From Pseudaeromonas sp963677375 (GTDB lineage Bacteria; Pseudomonadota; Gammaproteobacteria; Enterobacterales; Aeromonadaceae): a stretch of DNA of 64,000 bases. A program made the position numbers and the translations under genes. This document shows, one piece after another, positions 1-8,778 of the stretch. How positions within the stretch are numbered: position 1 is the stretch's first letter; every line of letters begins with the position of its first letter. The notes under the pieces were generated by a model, which was not told the origin of the DNA, did not search any database, and worked only from the letters and a program-made list of their open reading frames with translations. The stretch is taken from the NCBI GenBank assembly GCA_963677375.2, contig CAXXIF010000009.1, forward strand, positions 192,427-256,426, given 5' to 3'.

Positions 1-703
1 TATTGCGGCTGCGAAAATCGGTGACCATCTTCAATACGGCATCGAGCTTCTTCGGCATGGCTTCGATGTTGTAGTCGTTGTAATAGAGCTCGGCATCCGG
101 GTCGGCGGCACGAGCCAGGGTATAGGCCTTGGCCAGATAGTCGGGAATATGCGTCGACCAGATGCTGGAGCGTAGCGAGCCATCATCCAGAAAGGCCTCA
201 TTCACCACATCCCAGCTGCTGATCGAACTGCTGTAGTGACTGACGATGGTGGTGATGTGATCCGCCAGCATGCTCTCCCAGTTACCGCTGTAGTTAGTCA
301 TCCAGCCAGGCAGGGCGTTATGCCAGACCAGGGTATGGCCATGGATCTGCATGCGATTTTGTTGCGCAAACTGCACCAGATAATCCCCATCGCTCCAGTT
401 ATAGCGTTGCTCTTGCGGGTGGATATATTCCGGCTTCATGATGTTTTCGGCGACTACCGAGCTGAATTCGCTGGCGGCCAGCTGACGCAACTGACTGGCT
501 TGCGGGCTGTAGCGGATGCTGGATGCGGGCTCGAAATTGCCGACCCCCAATGCCACGCCGATGGGCAGACTGGTTTGCTGACGCAGTGCCGGGGATTCGG
601 GTTGCGGCGGCGTGACGGATGAGGAGTCATTGCTTTGCCCCCCACCACAAGCGGCTAGGCCAATGGCGGCGGCGAGACAAAGATGATTTATCAATTTGGA
701 CAT
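1..703 (-). CDS. GH10 endo-1,4-beta-xylanase lipoprotein (3' end beyond window)
   Basis: Reading the minus strand from the ATG at 703 gives an open frame of 234 codons running off the window start. The N-terminus is a lipoprotein signal with lipobox LAAC (Cys19), then a Ser/Pro-rich linker. The body has GH10 hallmarks: ENIMKPE near residues 86-92, GHTLVWH near 122-128 and WDVVNEA near 164-170, where Glu169 would be the acid/base. The nucleophile half lies outside the window. GH10 enzymes cleave internal beta-1,4-xylosidic bonds; some also act on mixed glycans. It should be anchored in the outer membrane or face the periplasm. It lies 75 bp downstream of the GH9 gene on the same strand and is probably co-transcribed with it. 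Confidence 0.9.
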   Translation of the reverse strand, partial: MSKLINHLCLAAAIGLAACGGGQSNDSSSVTPPQPESPALRQQTSLPIGVALGVGNFEPASSIRYSPQASQLRQLAASEFSSVVAENIMKPEYIHPQEQRYNWSDGDYLVQFAQQNRMQIHGHTLVWHNALPGWMTNYSGNWESMLADHITTIVSHYSSSISSWDVVNEAFLDDGSLRSSIWSTHIPDYLAKAYTLARAADPDAELYYNDYNIEAMPKKLDAVLKMVTDFRSRN

Positions 704-737
704 GGGAAACCTGTTGGCAGAATGTAAGGAACGAGTA

Positions 738-762
738 AGGTCCCGCTCTTGGAACGGGACCT
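738..762 (-). other. Intercistronic hairpin between GH9 and GH10 genes
   Basis: Perfect 8-bp stem, AGGTCCCG at 738-745 pairing with CGGGACCT at 755-762. No T-run follows on the minus strand, so it looks like an RNA-stabilising or attenuating hairpin rather than a full terminator. Confidence 0.5.
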
Positions 763-778
763 CATGACACTGTTGGGT

Positions 779-3130
779 TTAGCGGGTTAAGCCACCCTCA
801 TCCAGCACGCTGGCGGTCCAGAGGAAAGGGGCGTTCCAGTTGACGGTCACTTCGTTCAGAGTCCAGGCGCCGATCTCGTCCTTCCAGCAGGTCTGACCGA
901 TGCACTTGCCCTTCATGGTAGAGGCCACTGGATCACTGAAGTTGATGGAGTTCGGGCCACCGGAGAGTACGCCTGGCGGTACCAGCGGAGAGGCTGGGTC
1001 AACCGGGTGCGCCCAGAATCTGTGGTGCGGATTCTTCAGCGCACGGGAGCCGTAACCCGAGACATAGGATTGATCCAGCGGGTTACGTCCCAGCACATAA
1101 TCCATGGCATCGGACATTGCTTGCAGGTACTTGCGCTCACCGGTGAAGTCATGGGCCAGGCCAAGGAAGATACTGCGGTTCATCAGGTTGGAGTTGGAGC
1201 CCCATGGGTATTCAGTGGCCTGATACGGGATCCGGTATCCTTCTTTGTCCACGCTCTGCTGATAGCCATCGGCGGCGGCTATGATGGCCGCGCGTGCCTT
1301 GGCAACCTCTTGTTTGCCGAGCTGGTTCGGGACCAGTGCCAGGGTGATGGTGCCGGCACTGCTGACGCCTTGCCAGTAGAGATCACCGGTCGCGTTTTTG
1401 TCACCCTTGGGGGCATCCAGATACAAAGGCGAATCCTGCAGTGCTTGCTTGTATTCCTTCTTACCTGTGGTGGTGAACAGCTCGGCCGCCGCCCAGTAGA
1501 ACTCATCGCTCAGATGGGTATCGTCATAGGGGCCTGAGCCGACGAAGTTGTCGTAGGCATAGACATCCGGGTGACGGTTAGCGGCCTTCCAGGCTTTTTC
1601 TGCAGCCTTCAGGCAACGCTCTGCATAGGCCGGATCCTGGGTTTTCCAGACGCGAGCGGACTGCGCGGCGGTGGCAGCCAGGTTGAGGGTGGCGGCGGTA
1701 CTCGGCTGGCTGAGATAACGCGGCTGCGGATCCTTATGCGGTGGCAGTGGCATGCCGGTCCAGGCTTCATCCGCTACCTTGTGGAACACCATACCGGAGG
1801 CATCGATCTCGGTCAGTTGCAGCTTATCCAACTGCTTGGATTGATCGCCTACCGGTACTGAGGTCTTCTTGCCATCCGGCACCTGCATGGAGAGGAAGAA
1901 ATCCATCATCCAGCGCGCTTCATCCAGCAGATCGTTTTTGCCATTGCCTTGTTCCGGGATCTTCACCTTGCCATCGGCAAAGGCGCTCTTGTCGCCGCTC
2001 TTGGCCAACTGTTCACGTTCGTACAGGTTCATCAGGGTCCAGACAGAAATACCGCCATTGACCACATACTTACCCTGATCGCCGGCATCGTACCAACCGC
2101 CGGTGACATCCAGGGAGAAGTCGCATCCCGGCCATTGATTGCCTTTGGCATCCTGTTTATTGAAGCAGGTGACCTTCTCGGGTTTGTGACCGGCTGGGCG
2201 TGCCAGATCCGGACGTTGCACGTATTTGGCCTCGATGTTGATACCGCTGCGTTGCTGGTAGAAGAAGGAGAGGGCGTCATATTTCATGCGGTGATAGATG
2301 TCATCGCCAATGCTGAACGGATGACTCTTTTGCCCTGCCACTTCGAGCACCAAACCGTTGGCCGGAGTTGTCACTTGGCTGAAGTCGGCAATTTGCACCT
2401 GCTCACCGGAGGCGGCATTCAAGCCAAACGGCTGGGTTTTGCCTTCGGCGAGGACTTCGCCCTGGGCACTCAATAACTTCCAGGCGAGAGGCTCCTTGGC
2501 ATCGGTAGCTATGGTGGCGCGTTTTTGCGCCAGGCTCAGATAACCCACCTGATTGACGCGCACCGTCGCCAGGTCTGATTTTTTGTTCAAGCTCGGGCCG
2601 ATCAACGAGACATCCCCCACACAGATGGTGGTTGGCGTTTGGGTGCCCATCTGGAATTGGAGCTGGGTTTTTTCATCCGTGGCGGATGGCGTGAATTTGA
2701 TATCAAAGGGCTTGGCGGTGCTGCCGAGCTCTATGTCCTGCACCATGTAGTTGGTATAGGGCGCACCGTCATGCTGGACCAGGGCTTTCATGTGCACGTT
2801 ATTCTTGGCCATTGCCTTGAAATGCACGCTGTAGGTTTGTCCCTCGACCAGGGCAATACCGGATTGACCGAGGATCACATCCCAAGGATTGGCGCCAGAT
2901 TCAGTGAAGGTCGCACATCCCATCTGATTTTCAACGCCCAGAGTGGCGCCAGCTGTCCACCAGCCATCAGTGCCATTAAACCCGCCATTGTTCAGCAGTT
3001 CTTCACTCGGGCCTGCAGATGCGGCTCCAGCTGCAGCCGTTCCAGTGCTGGAGCTTCTCGGGGCGCAGCCATGCAATCCGATGGTGCACGACAGGACCAG
3101 CGCCAGGGTGCTGAGTCGAGATGTATTCAT
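779..3130 (-). CDS. GH9 beta-glucanase lipoprotein with CBM4/9-like and CelD_N domains
   Basis: 783 residues. It begins with a lipoprotein signal (lipobox LHGC, Cys22) and a low-complexity Ala/Gly/Ser linker. Residues about 45-180 resemble a CBM4/9 carbohydrate-binding beta-sandwich. About 190-275 is the Ig-like CelD_N domain (starts VRVNQVGYL), and about 280-780 is the GH9 (alpha/alpha)6 catalytic domain. Visible active-site blocks are GGWYDAGD (catalytic base Asp pair), NPHHRFW (the GH9 His signature) and LNEVTVNWN near the C-terminus (catalytic Glu). The family hydrolyses cellulose, mixed-linkage glucan or cello-oligosaccharides by inversion; whether this one is endo or exo cannot be told. 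It diverges from the GH3 gene across a 651-bp region with four operator sites. Confidence 0.92.
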   Translation of the reverse strand: MNTSRLSTLALVLSCTIGLHGCAPRSSSTGTAAAGAASAGPSEELLNNGGFNGTDGWWTAGATLGVENQMGCATFTESGANPWDVILGQSGIALVEGQTYSVHFKAMAKNNVHMKALVQHDGAPYTNYMVQDIELGSTAKPFDIKFTPSATDEKTQLQFQMGTQTPTTICVGDVSLIGPSLNKKSDLATVRVNQVGYLSLAQKRATIATDAKEPLAWKLLSAQGEVLAEGKTQPFGLNAASGEQVQIADFSQVTTPANGLVLEVAGQKSHPFSIGDDIYHRMKYDALSFFYQQRSGINIEAKYVQRPDLARPAGHKPEKVTCFNKQDAKGNQWPGCDFSLDVTGGWYDAGDQGKYVVNGGISVWTLMNLYEREQLAKSGDKSAFADGKVKIPEQGNGKNDLLDEARWMMDFFLSMQVPDGKKTSVPVGDQSKQLDKLQLTEIDASGMVFHKVADEAWTGMPLPPHKDPQPRYLSQPSTAATLNLAATAAQSARVWKTQDPAYAERCLKAAEKAWKAANRHPDVYAYDNFVGSGPYDDTHLSDEFYWAAAELFTTTGKKEYKQALQDSPLYLDAPKGDKNATGDLYWQGVSSAGTITLALVPNQLGKQEVAKARAAIIAAADGYQQSVDKEGYRIPYQATEYPWGSNSNLMNRSIFLGLAHDFTGERKYLQAMSDAMDYVLGRNPLDQSYVSGYGSRALKNPHHRFWAHPVDPASPLVPPGVLSGGPNSINFSDPVASTMKGKCIGQTCWKDEIGAWTLNEVTVNWNAPFLWTASVLDEGGLTR

Positions 3131-3248
3131 GTGTTACCTCTTTGATAGCAGACGGAAAATTATCGAGTCGATTTCAGCACTCTGCCCGATCGGTACTGCG
3201 TCCTGGCTTGAGTATGGGCCATTCGTAAAGATGCGTCATTGGATGCCA

Positions 3249-3260
3249 GAAATCGATTTC
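3249..3260. promoter_or_regulatory. LacI-type operator, perfect palindrome
   Basis: GAAATCGATTTC, 119 bp upstream of the GH9 start. It belongs to a set of repeated palindromes found only beside genes of the glucan locus and is probably bound by the LacI-family protein encoded at 19065-20096. Confidence 0.7.
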
Positions 3261-3375
3261 ATGATGCAAGAGACAACACCCCGCACGGTAAATCAAATCT
3301 GAGTCAATGAATTGTGAAGAGCTTGGCAAATTTTCGCCGGACTGGCGTTTTCTCCCACCCATAGAGCACTCAATT

Positions 3376-3387
3376 GGCATCGATTTC
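3376..3387. promoter_or_regulatory. LacI-type operator, asymmetric variant
   Basis: GGCATCGATTTC, the reverse complement of the variant GAAATCGATGCC seen at 6813 and 14883. It pairs with the perfect site 127 bp away in front of GH9. Confidence 0.6.
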
Positions 3388-3402
3388 ATAATTTCCAAGG
3401 CA

Positions 3403-3427
3403 TAAAAAAACCCGGGCAAGCCCGGGT
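3403..3427 (-). terminator. Rho-independent terminator facing GH9, with no gene before it
   Basis: Stem ACCCGGGC (3410-3417) with GCCCGGGT (3420-3427) and a 2-nt loop, followed on the minus strand by seven T residues. No minus-strand gene lies between 3428 and 3781, so it must end a leader or small RNA, or insulate GH9 from upstream transcription. Confidence 0.7.
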
Positions 3428-3547
3428 CGAAACGAAGGAACTAACTCAGCATGGAACCCCGTGATTATTGACTATAAAAACCGGGTTTCATCTCACCTTG
3501 ACGGGTAAATCAGGATGATTTCGGCAGTATATGGCTTTTTTTGATAC

Positions 3548-3563
3548 AAGAAATCGATTTCTT
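3548..3563. promoter_or_regulatory. LacI-type operator, 16-bp perfect palindrome
   Basis: AAGAAATCGATTTCTT, the longest perfect copy in the window. On the minus strand it overlaps a possible -35 (TTTCTT) lying 16 bp before a TATACT -10-like box. Confidence 0.7.
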
Positions 3564-3579
3564 AAGTTGTTTTTCTCTT

Positions 3580-3595
3580 TGTGATCCGGCTCACC
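3580..3595. promoter_or_regulatory. Candidate CRP site between GH9 and GH3
   Basis: TGTGA-N6-TCACC, matching the CRP consensus TGTGA-N6-TCACA at nine of ten positions. Catabolite control is expected for a sugar locus; binding is inferred. Confidence 0.5.
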
Positions 3596-3685
3596 ATTCT
3601 CGGATTGGTGGTCGATATTTGCCCGAAGCTGTTACAGAACCGCTGGAATAGCAGGGACACTTCTGTCTACCATAACTGCTGACAT

Positions 3686-3697
3686 GCAATCGATTTC
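3686..3697. promoter_or_regulatory. LacI-type operator upstream of GH3
   Basis: GCAATCGATTTC, one mismatch from the palindrome, 85 bp before the GH3 start codon and 136 bp from the perfect copy at 3550. Confidence 0.6.
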
Positions 3698-3781
3698 ACA
3701 ATTGAGCGGTTCCATTCTTTGCTGCTGCCAAGGTTACCCATCGGCCGAGTCATGAGTGCGAACATCAGGAGTTAGTGACGA

Positions 3782-6532
3782 ATGAAGATAAAAAATGGTC
3801 TGGCCAGGTCAGTGAGCTGTCTCTTGGCGGGTTGTGGTCTAGCGGGAGCCGCGTTGGCGACTGGAGTGACGGATGTCCCTCACTTTGCGCAGTGGCCGCA
3901 GATCCATAGCGCGATCGCCAAAGATGAAAGCATGGAGCAACAGATTAAGTCCTTGCTCGCCCAGATGACACTTGAAGAGAAGGTCGGCCAGATGATCCAG
4001 CCGGACTTTCGTGAGGTGACGCCTGAGGAGATCAGCAAGTACAAAATTGGCTCTGTGCTCAATGGTGGTGGCGGTTGGCCGAATAACAACAAGCATGCCT
4101 CGGCGCAGGATTGGGCCAAGCAAGCGGATCAGTATTGGTTGGCGGCCGAGGCGGGTTACAAGGGCCGGGGTTTTCGCATTCCCTTCATGTGGGCAACCGA
4201 TGCGGTGCATGGCCACAACAATGTGTTCTCGGCCACTCTGTTTCCCCACAACATCGGTCTGGGTGCGGCTCGCGATCCGGCGCTGATCTTCCGCATTGGC
4301 CAGATCACGGCCCGCGAAGTGGCGGCTACCGGGCTGGATTGGACCTTCGCTCCGACAGTCGCGGTGCCACGGGATGATCGCTGGGGGCGGACCTACGAGG
4401 GCTACTCCGAAGATCCGGCCATCGTCTACCACTATGCCGGTGAGATGGTGCGCGGTCTGCAGGGCTCGGCCGCCGATCTGCGCGGGCAGCAGCATGTCAT
4501 CTCCAACGTCAAACACTTCGTCGGTGATGGTGGGACTCAGGATGGCGTCGATCGCGGGCAGAATTTTTATTCCGAAGAGGCGCTGCGCAACCTCCACGCC
4601 GTGGGCTACTTCTCGGGTCTGGATGCCGGAGCGCAAGTGGTGATGGCCTCGTTCAATAGCTGGCACAACAAGTTAAACCGCGATGTGCTGCCGAACGATG
4701 AGGTTGCATACAACGGTAAGTTGCACGGTAGCCAGTATCTGCTGACCGATGTGCTCAAGGGCAAGATGGGTTTCGATGGCCTGATTGTTTCCGACTGGAA
4801 TGGTCATAGTGAAATCGCCGGTTGCACCATGGGCGCTTGTCTGCCTGCGGTACTGGCCGGGGTCGATATCTTCATGGTTACCGCGCGTAAGGATTGGCAG
4901 GCCTTCCGTCAGAGCCTGCTGGATGGCGTAGCCAACCAGCAGATCCCGATGAGCCGGATTGATGATGCGGTGACGCGGATCCTGCGGGTCAAGATGCGGG
5001 CCGGTCTGTGGCAAAAACCGCAGCCGTCTGCCCGTGAGCTGGCGGGCAAACAGGCTGAGCTGGGGGCTGCCGAACACAAGGCTCTGGCGCGCGAAGCGGT
5101 GCGCAAGTCGCTGGTGTTGCTGAAAAACGAAGATCAGATACTGCCGTTGAGCCGCCGCAGCAAGGTGCTGGTGGTGGGTAGTGCCGCGGATGATCTGGGC
5201 AAGCAGGTGGGCGGCTGGAGTCTGACCTGGCAAGGCACGGAAAACCAGCGTACTGATTTCCCCGGCGCACAAAGTCTGCTGGATGCCATTCGCGCGACGG
5301 TCGGCGCGGATCGTGTGCTGAACAGTACCCAATCGGCGACTCTTAAAGCGGGCAAACCGGATGTCGCCATACTGGTGATGGGGGAAGATCCCTATGCCGA
5401 ATGGTTTGGTGATATCCCGGATAATAAAACGCTGGCCTATGCCGAGTTAAAGGACAGCTATCAGACGGATCTGCAGACCTTGAAGCAACTCAAGGCGGCC
5501 GGTATCCCTGTGGTTACTGTGCTGTTTTCCGGACGTCCGCTGTATGTCAACGAAGAGATCAATCTCTCTTCGGCGTTCGTTGCCGCCTGGTTGCCGGGCA
5601 CGGAAGGCGAGGGCATCACCGATGTGCTGTTTAAAGATGCCCATGACAAGCCGGGCTATGACTTCCAGGGCCGTCTCTCTTTCTCCTGGCCGTTCCTGAA
5701 GTGTGCCACCGCCATCAATCGCACGCCTGTGAATATTCCAGGCTGGAAACGACCCAGCTTTGAACAGGACCCACAGGGCGAATTTGCGCCGCTGTTCCCG
5801 TATGGCTATGGCCTCCGCTACCAGCAGCCATCCCCGGTGGCGGCTCGCGTCAGCAATCTGAACCAGCTGCCGCTGGACAATCGCAAGTTTGGTTGTAACG
5901 AAACCGATCCGGCCAAGCTGACTGCTGCTGGCAAGGTGCTCGAGCTGTTTGGGCCCAAAGCCAGTGAGGAACACCGTCTGCGGATGGGCGATGCCAGCAA
6001 CTGGACCGGCACCGAAGTCTCGGGTAACAGCGTGACCGAGATGAAGTTCATCAAGGTGCAACCCATTGACTATCTGCGGCAGCAGGATGCGCGGGCGGTG
6101 ACCTTTATGGGTGAGAACAAACCGGGTGTAGACTCGGGTGCGACCCTGCAACTGCAGACCACTCAGGTCAAGGGGGCGGATCGTCGCAGCTATCTGAAAG
6201 CGAACAGTGAGTTGCAGGTGACGCTGCGGATGCAACAGCCACCGCAAAGCGCTGTGACCCTGGGTCTGCAGTGTGGTTGGCCCTGTGGCAAGTCGATTGA
6301 TGTGACCTCGACGCTGCGCGAATTGCCGCAGGGACAGTGGGTGACCCTCAGCCTGCCGCTGAGCTGTCTGCAGGATGGGATGGATTTTGCCAAGACCAAC
6401 ACCCCCTTCATTCTGGGCACGAATGGTCAGGCGCGTCTGGACGTGGCGACGGTGCGCTGGGTGCCGGCCTCCTTGCTGCAACCGGGCAAGGATCTCAAGC
6501 AACTCGACTGTCAGGGCCAGTTAAAACCCTAA
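3782..6532 (+). CDS. GH3 exo-beta-glucosidase/glucohydrolase with C-terminal ExoP-like domain
   Basis: 916 residues with an N-terminal signal peptide. The GH3 N-terminal TIM barrel spans about 50-400: VISNVKHFVGDGG is the substrate-binding KH block, and Asp338 in VSDWNGH is the nucleophile. The (alpha/beta)6 domain follows to about 660. The last 220 residues form a beta-rich ExoP-type domain ending in TLSLPLSCLQ and NTPFILGT motifs. The same motifs recur in the lipoprotein at 15320-16594. This family removes glucose from the non-reducing end of beta-1,3/1,4-glucans and cello-oligosaccharides, in the periplasm or outside. It is preceded by two operators and a CRP-like site and followed by a terminator, so it is likely monocistronic. 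Confidence 0.92.
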   Translation: MKIKNGLARSVSCLLAGCGLAGAALATGVTDVPHFAQWPQIHSAIAKDESMEQQIKSLLAQMTLEEKVGQMIQPDFREVTPEEISKYKIGSVLNGGGGWPNNNKHASAQDWAKQADQYWLAAEAGYKGRGFRIPFMWATDAVHGHNNVFSATLFPHNIGLGAARDPALIFRIGQITAREVAATGLDWTFAPTVAVPRDDRWGRTYEGYSEDPAIVYHYAGEMVRGLQGSAADLRGQQHVISNVKHFVGDGGTQDGVDRGQNFYSEEALRNLHAVGYFSGLDAGAQVVMASFNSWHNKLNRDVLPNDEVAYNGKLHGSQYLLTDVLKGKMGFDGLIVSDWNGHSEIAGCTMGACLPAVLAGVDIFMVTARKDWQAFRQSLLDGVANQQIPMSRIDDAVTRILRVKMRAGLWQKPQPSARELAGKQAELGAAEHKALAREAVRKSLVLLKNEDQILPLSRRSKVLVVGSAADDLGKQVGGWSLTWQGTENQRTDFPGAQSLLDAIRATVGADRVLNSTQSATLKAGKPDVAILVMGEDPYAEWFGDIPDNKTLAYAELKDSYQTDLQTLKQLKAAGIPVVTVLFSGRPLYVNEEINLSSAFVAAWLPGTEGEGITDVLFKDAHDKPGYDFQGRLSFSWPFLKCATAINRTPVNIPGWKRPSFEQDPQGEFAPLFPYGYGLRYQQPSPVAARVSNLNQLPLDNRKFGCNETDPAKLTAAGKVLELFGPKASEEHRLRMGDASNWTGTEVSGNSVTEMKFIKVQPIDYLRQQDARAVTFMGENKPGVDSGATLQLQTTQVKGADRRSYLKANSELQVTLRMQQPPQSAVTLGLQCGWPCGKSIDVTSTLRELPQGQWVTLSLPLSCLQDGMDFAKTNTPFILGTNGQARLDVATVRWVPASLLQPGKDLKQLDCQGQLKP

Positions 6533-6555
6533 CGTTCCACTTCGATGTAACCACC

Positions 6556-6583
6556 AAGACGCCTGCGGGCGTCTTGTTTTTTT
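6556..6583 (+). terminator. Rho-independent terminator of GH3 gene
   Basis: Stem AAGACGCC / GGCGTCTT with loop TGCG, followed by G and seven T residues, 23 bp after the stop codon. Confidence 0.9.
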
Positions 6584-6812
6584 GGTGTCGAACCAGCCAC
6601 TGGGCCGATGGGGTTTTACGTCGCTCCGGCGGTTATGACGGCTCCCCGGTTTTATCACTATGCGCTGGCGCACTGCTGTCTTGGAGCTCTGTTGTCCTGG
6701 CTGGGATCCAGGGTCCTGCGTTTACGTCGTTTCCTGGTGGATATCGCTCGGATCTCTTGTCGCCGCGGGCTGAAACGTGGAAACCGCCCCTCAGCGTTGC
6801 ATGGCTCATTGT

Positions 6813-6824
6813 GAAATCGATGCC
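6813..6824. promoter_or_regulatory. LacI-type operator, asymmetric variant, upstream of PTS operon
   Basis: GAAATCGATGCC. The identical 16-mer TTGTGAAATCGATGCC occurs at 6809-6824 and 14879-14894. It lies 178 bp upstream of the perfect operator at 6991. The rest of 6584-7056 shows no gene. Confidence 0.6.
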
Positions 6825-6955
6825 TTAATGGTTTCATAAAGAGTGAAGTAGACGGCCCCATACGCACCCATATTTGCGCTCGAGATTAAAATCCTTTTAT
6901 TACATGTAGATATGATTTTGTCGCTCGATGTTTATCGATCGGGGTTCGGCGCTGT

Positions 6956-6971
6956 AGTGATCGGAATCACA
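6956..6971. promoter_or_regulatory. Candidate CRP site of the PTS operon
   Basis: AGTGA-N6-TCACA, nine of ten consensus positions. Its centre is about 70 bp upstream of the start point predicted from the -10 at 7022, a spacing typical of class I CRP promoters. Confidence 0.55.
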
Positions 6972-6990
6972 ATTAGTAATTCCAAAACGT

Positions 6991-7002
6991 GAAATCGATT
7001 TC
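6991..7002. promoter_or_regulatory. LacI-type operator, perfect palindrome, at PTS promoter
   Basis: GAAATCGATTTC overlapping the -35 region of the promoter at 6999-7027. Bound repressor would be expected to block RNA polymerase. Confidence 0.7.
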
Positions 7003-7027
7003 TCATCTTTTTCGGTCGTTCTATAGT
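6999..7027 (+). promoter_or_regulatory. Probable sigma-70 promoter of the PTS operon
   Basis: -10 TATAGT (7022-7027) preceded by a 17-bp spacer and a weak -35 (TTTCTC, 6999-7004). The weak -35 fits dependence on the CRP-like site upstream. Confidence 0.5.
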
Positions 7028-7056
7028 GCAGTCAACGTTAATCCAGAGGACGAATC

Positions 7057-7362
7057 ATGAAAAAAATTATGTTGTGCTGCTCTGCCGGTATGTCGACCAG
7101 CATGTTGGTGAAAAAAATGGTGATCGAAGCCGAGAAGCGCGGTTTGGCGGCTGATATCAAGGCCTTCGGCGCGTCGGAGTTTGATGACCAGATGCCCAAG
7201 TATCAGGTGGTACTGCTTGGGCCGCAGATCAAATACATGCAACCCGAGCTGCAGGCCAAGGCGGCCTCTCACGGCATCAAGGTGCAGTCGATCGACATGA
7301 TGGATTACGGCATGCAACGGGGAGACAAGGTGCTGGATTTCGCCTTGTCGCTGATTGGTTAA
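7057..7362 (+). CDS. PTS cellobiose/chitobiose-type EIIB
   Basis: 101 residues, the usual size for a free IIB of the lactose/chitobiose class. The phosphorylation site is in CSAGMSTS near the N-terminus, with Cys8 as the phospho-cysteine. IIB passes phosphate from IIA to sugar crossing through IIC. First gene of an operon IIB - IIC - GH1 - IIA, downstream of an operator-overlapped promoter. The partner GH1 enzyme points to cellobiose or related beta-glucosides as substrate; diacetylchitobiose is less likely given the glucanases around it. Confidence 0.93.
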   Translation: MKKIMLCCSAGMSTSMLVKKMVIEAEKRGLAADIKAFGASEFDDQMPKYQVVLLGPQIKYMQPELQAKAASHGIKVQSIDMMDYGMQRGDKVLDFALSLIG

Positions 7363-7390
7363 TGACATCGACAAGGAAGGACAAAAAATT

Positions 7391-8725
7391 ATGAGTTCAC
7401 TCTATAGCATGCTGGTGGGGCTGATTGAGCAACGCATAGGCCCATTAGCCGGAAAGCTGGGACAGCAGCGGTATGTGCTGGCCATTCGCGATGGTTTTAT
7501 CGCCGCGCTGCCCTTCATGATCGTCGGCAGTTTCATGCTGGTGTTCATCTTCCCGCCGATTTCCAATGAAACCACCTGGGGCTTCGCCCGGGCTTGGCTT
7601 GATTTTTCAACCACCTATCGCGCCGAACTCATGTTGCCCTTCAACATGAGCATGGGCTTGATGACGCTGTTTATCTCGGTTGGCGTCGCCTCCAGTCTGG
7701 CCAAGCAATATTCGCTGGATCCGATCACCACGGGTTTGCTCTCCTTGATGTCCTTCATGTTGGTGGCGGCGCAATATAAAGATGGTGTCATCTCCACCCA
7801 GTACTTCTCGGGGCAGGGGATCTTTACTGCCTTGATCTGTGCCATCTACTCCACCGAAGTCTATGCCTGGCTCAAACGCAACAACATCACCATTCGCCTG
7901 CCAGATCAGGTGCCAACCGGTGTGGCCCGCTCGTTCGAAGTCTTGATCCCGGTGCTGGTGATCATCCTGACCCTGCATCCGTTCAATCTGTTGCTGCAGC
8001 ACAGCACGGGCATGATTTTGCCGGAGGCCATCATGGCCATGCTCAAGCCGCTGGTTGCGGCCTCCGACAGTTTGCCTGCGGTCATCCTGGCGGTACTGGT
8101 ATGCCAAATCCTCTGGTTTGCCGGGATCCACGGCACCATGATCGTCACGGGTATCATGAACCCGTTCTGGATGGCGAATTTGGCCACCAACCAGGCGGCC
8201 CTGGCCGCAGGTCAGGCGATCCCTCATACCTTCTTGCCGGGATTCTGGGATCACTTCCTGTTTATCGGTGGTGTTGGCTCCACCTTGCCGCTGGCGTTCT
8301 TGCTGATGCGCAGCCGTGCCGTACATCTGCGCACCATAGGGCGCATGGGCGTAGTCCCCGGCTTCTTCAATATCAACGAGCCGATCCTGTTTGGGGCGCC
8401 CATCATCATGAATCCGGTGTTCTTCTTGCCCTTCATTCTGGTGCCGGTGATCAACGCCATCCTGGCTTGGTTTGCCGTGAAGTTTGGCTTGGTTGCAAAA
8501 GTGGTGATGTTGACCGCCTGGACCACACCGGCGCCTATCGGTGCCTCCTGGGCCACCAACTGGGCGCTCAGTCCGGTCATCATGTGCTTCATCTGTATGG
8601 GGGTGTCGGCGCTGATGTACTACCCCTTCGTCCGGGCTTATGAGCGCACCCTGTTGCAGCAAGATACTGATAATTCGACGATCGATGAAGCCGAAGAAAT
8701 TGATGCCGAGCCGAGCCAGGCTTAA
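7391..8725 (+). CDS. PTS cellobiose-type EIIC membrane permease
   Basis: The start at 7391 is chosen because AAGGAAGG at 7373-7380 is a good ribosome site; an upstream in-frame alternative at 7355 overlaps IIB without one. This gives 444 residues. Multiple hydrophobic helices and the conserved loop blocks WFAGIHGT and FNINEPILFG mark the lactose/cellobiose IIC family, in which the NEP glutamate takes part in sugar binding. It forms the inner-membrane channel coupled to phosphorylation by the IIB at 7057. The acidic C-terminal tail is unremarkable. Confidence 0.93.
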   Translation: MSSLYSMLVGLIEQRIGPLAGKLGQQRYVLAIRDGFIAALPFMIVGSFMLVFIFPPISNETTWGFARAWLDFSTTYRAELMLPFNMSMGLMTLFISVGVASSLAKQYSLDPITTGLLSLMSFMLVAAQYKDGVISTQYFSGQGIFTALICAIYSTEVYAWLKRNNITIRLPDQVPTGVARSFEVLIPVLVIILTLHPFNLLLQHSTGMILPEAIMAMLKPLVAASDSLPAVILAVLVCQILWFAGIHGTMIVTGIMNPFWMANLATNQAALAAGQAIPHTFLPGFWDHFLFIGGVGSTLPLAFLLMRSRAVHLRTIGRMGVVPGFFNINEPILFGAPIIMNPVFFLPFILVPVINAILAWFAVKFGLVAKVVMLTAWTTPAPIGASWATNWALSPVIMCFICMGVSALMYYPFVRAYERTLLQQDTDNSTIDEAEEIDAEPSQA

Positions 8726-8732
8726 TTACCAA

Positions 8733-8757
8733 GGGCCGCAGACGGCGTCCGCGGCCC
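8733..8757 (+). other. Intercistronic GC hairpin in PTS operon
   Basis: GGGCCGC (8733-8739) pairs with GCGGCCC (8751-8757). No T-run follows. It may stabilise the upstream IIB-IIC message or lower read-through into the GH1 gene. Confidence 0.55.
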
Positions 8758-8778
8758 GGATAGCAAGAGGAAAAGGTC

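Noticed and set aside
1007..3302. Long plus-strand open frames opposite the GH9 gene, and similar frames opposite other genes
   Set aside because: They are antisense shadows of well-supported coding regions in GC-rich DNA and show no family motifs or ribosome sites.
3428..3540. BglG/LicT-type antiterminator RNA before the GH9 terminator
   Set aside because: A leader with terminator suggested it, but no RAT-like stem overlapping the terminator and no BglG-family gene is present; LacI-type operators account for the control.
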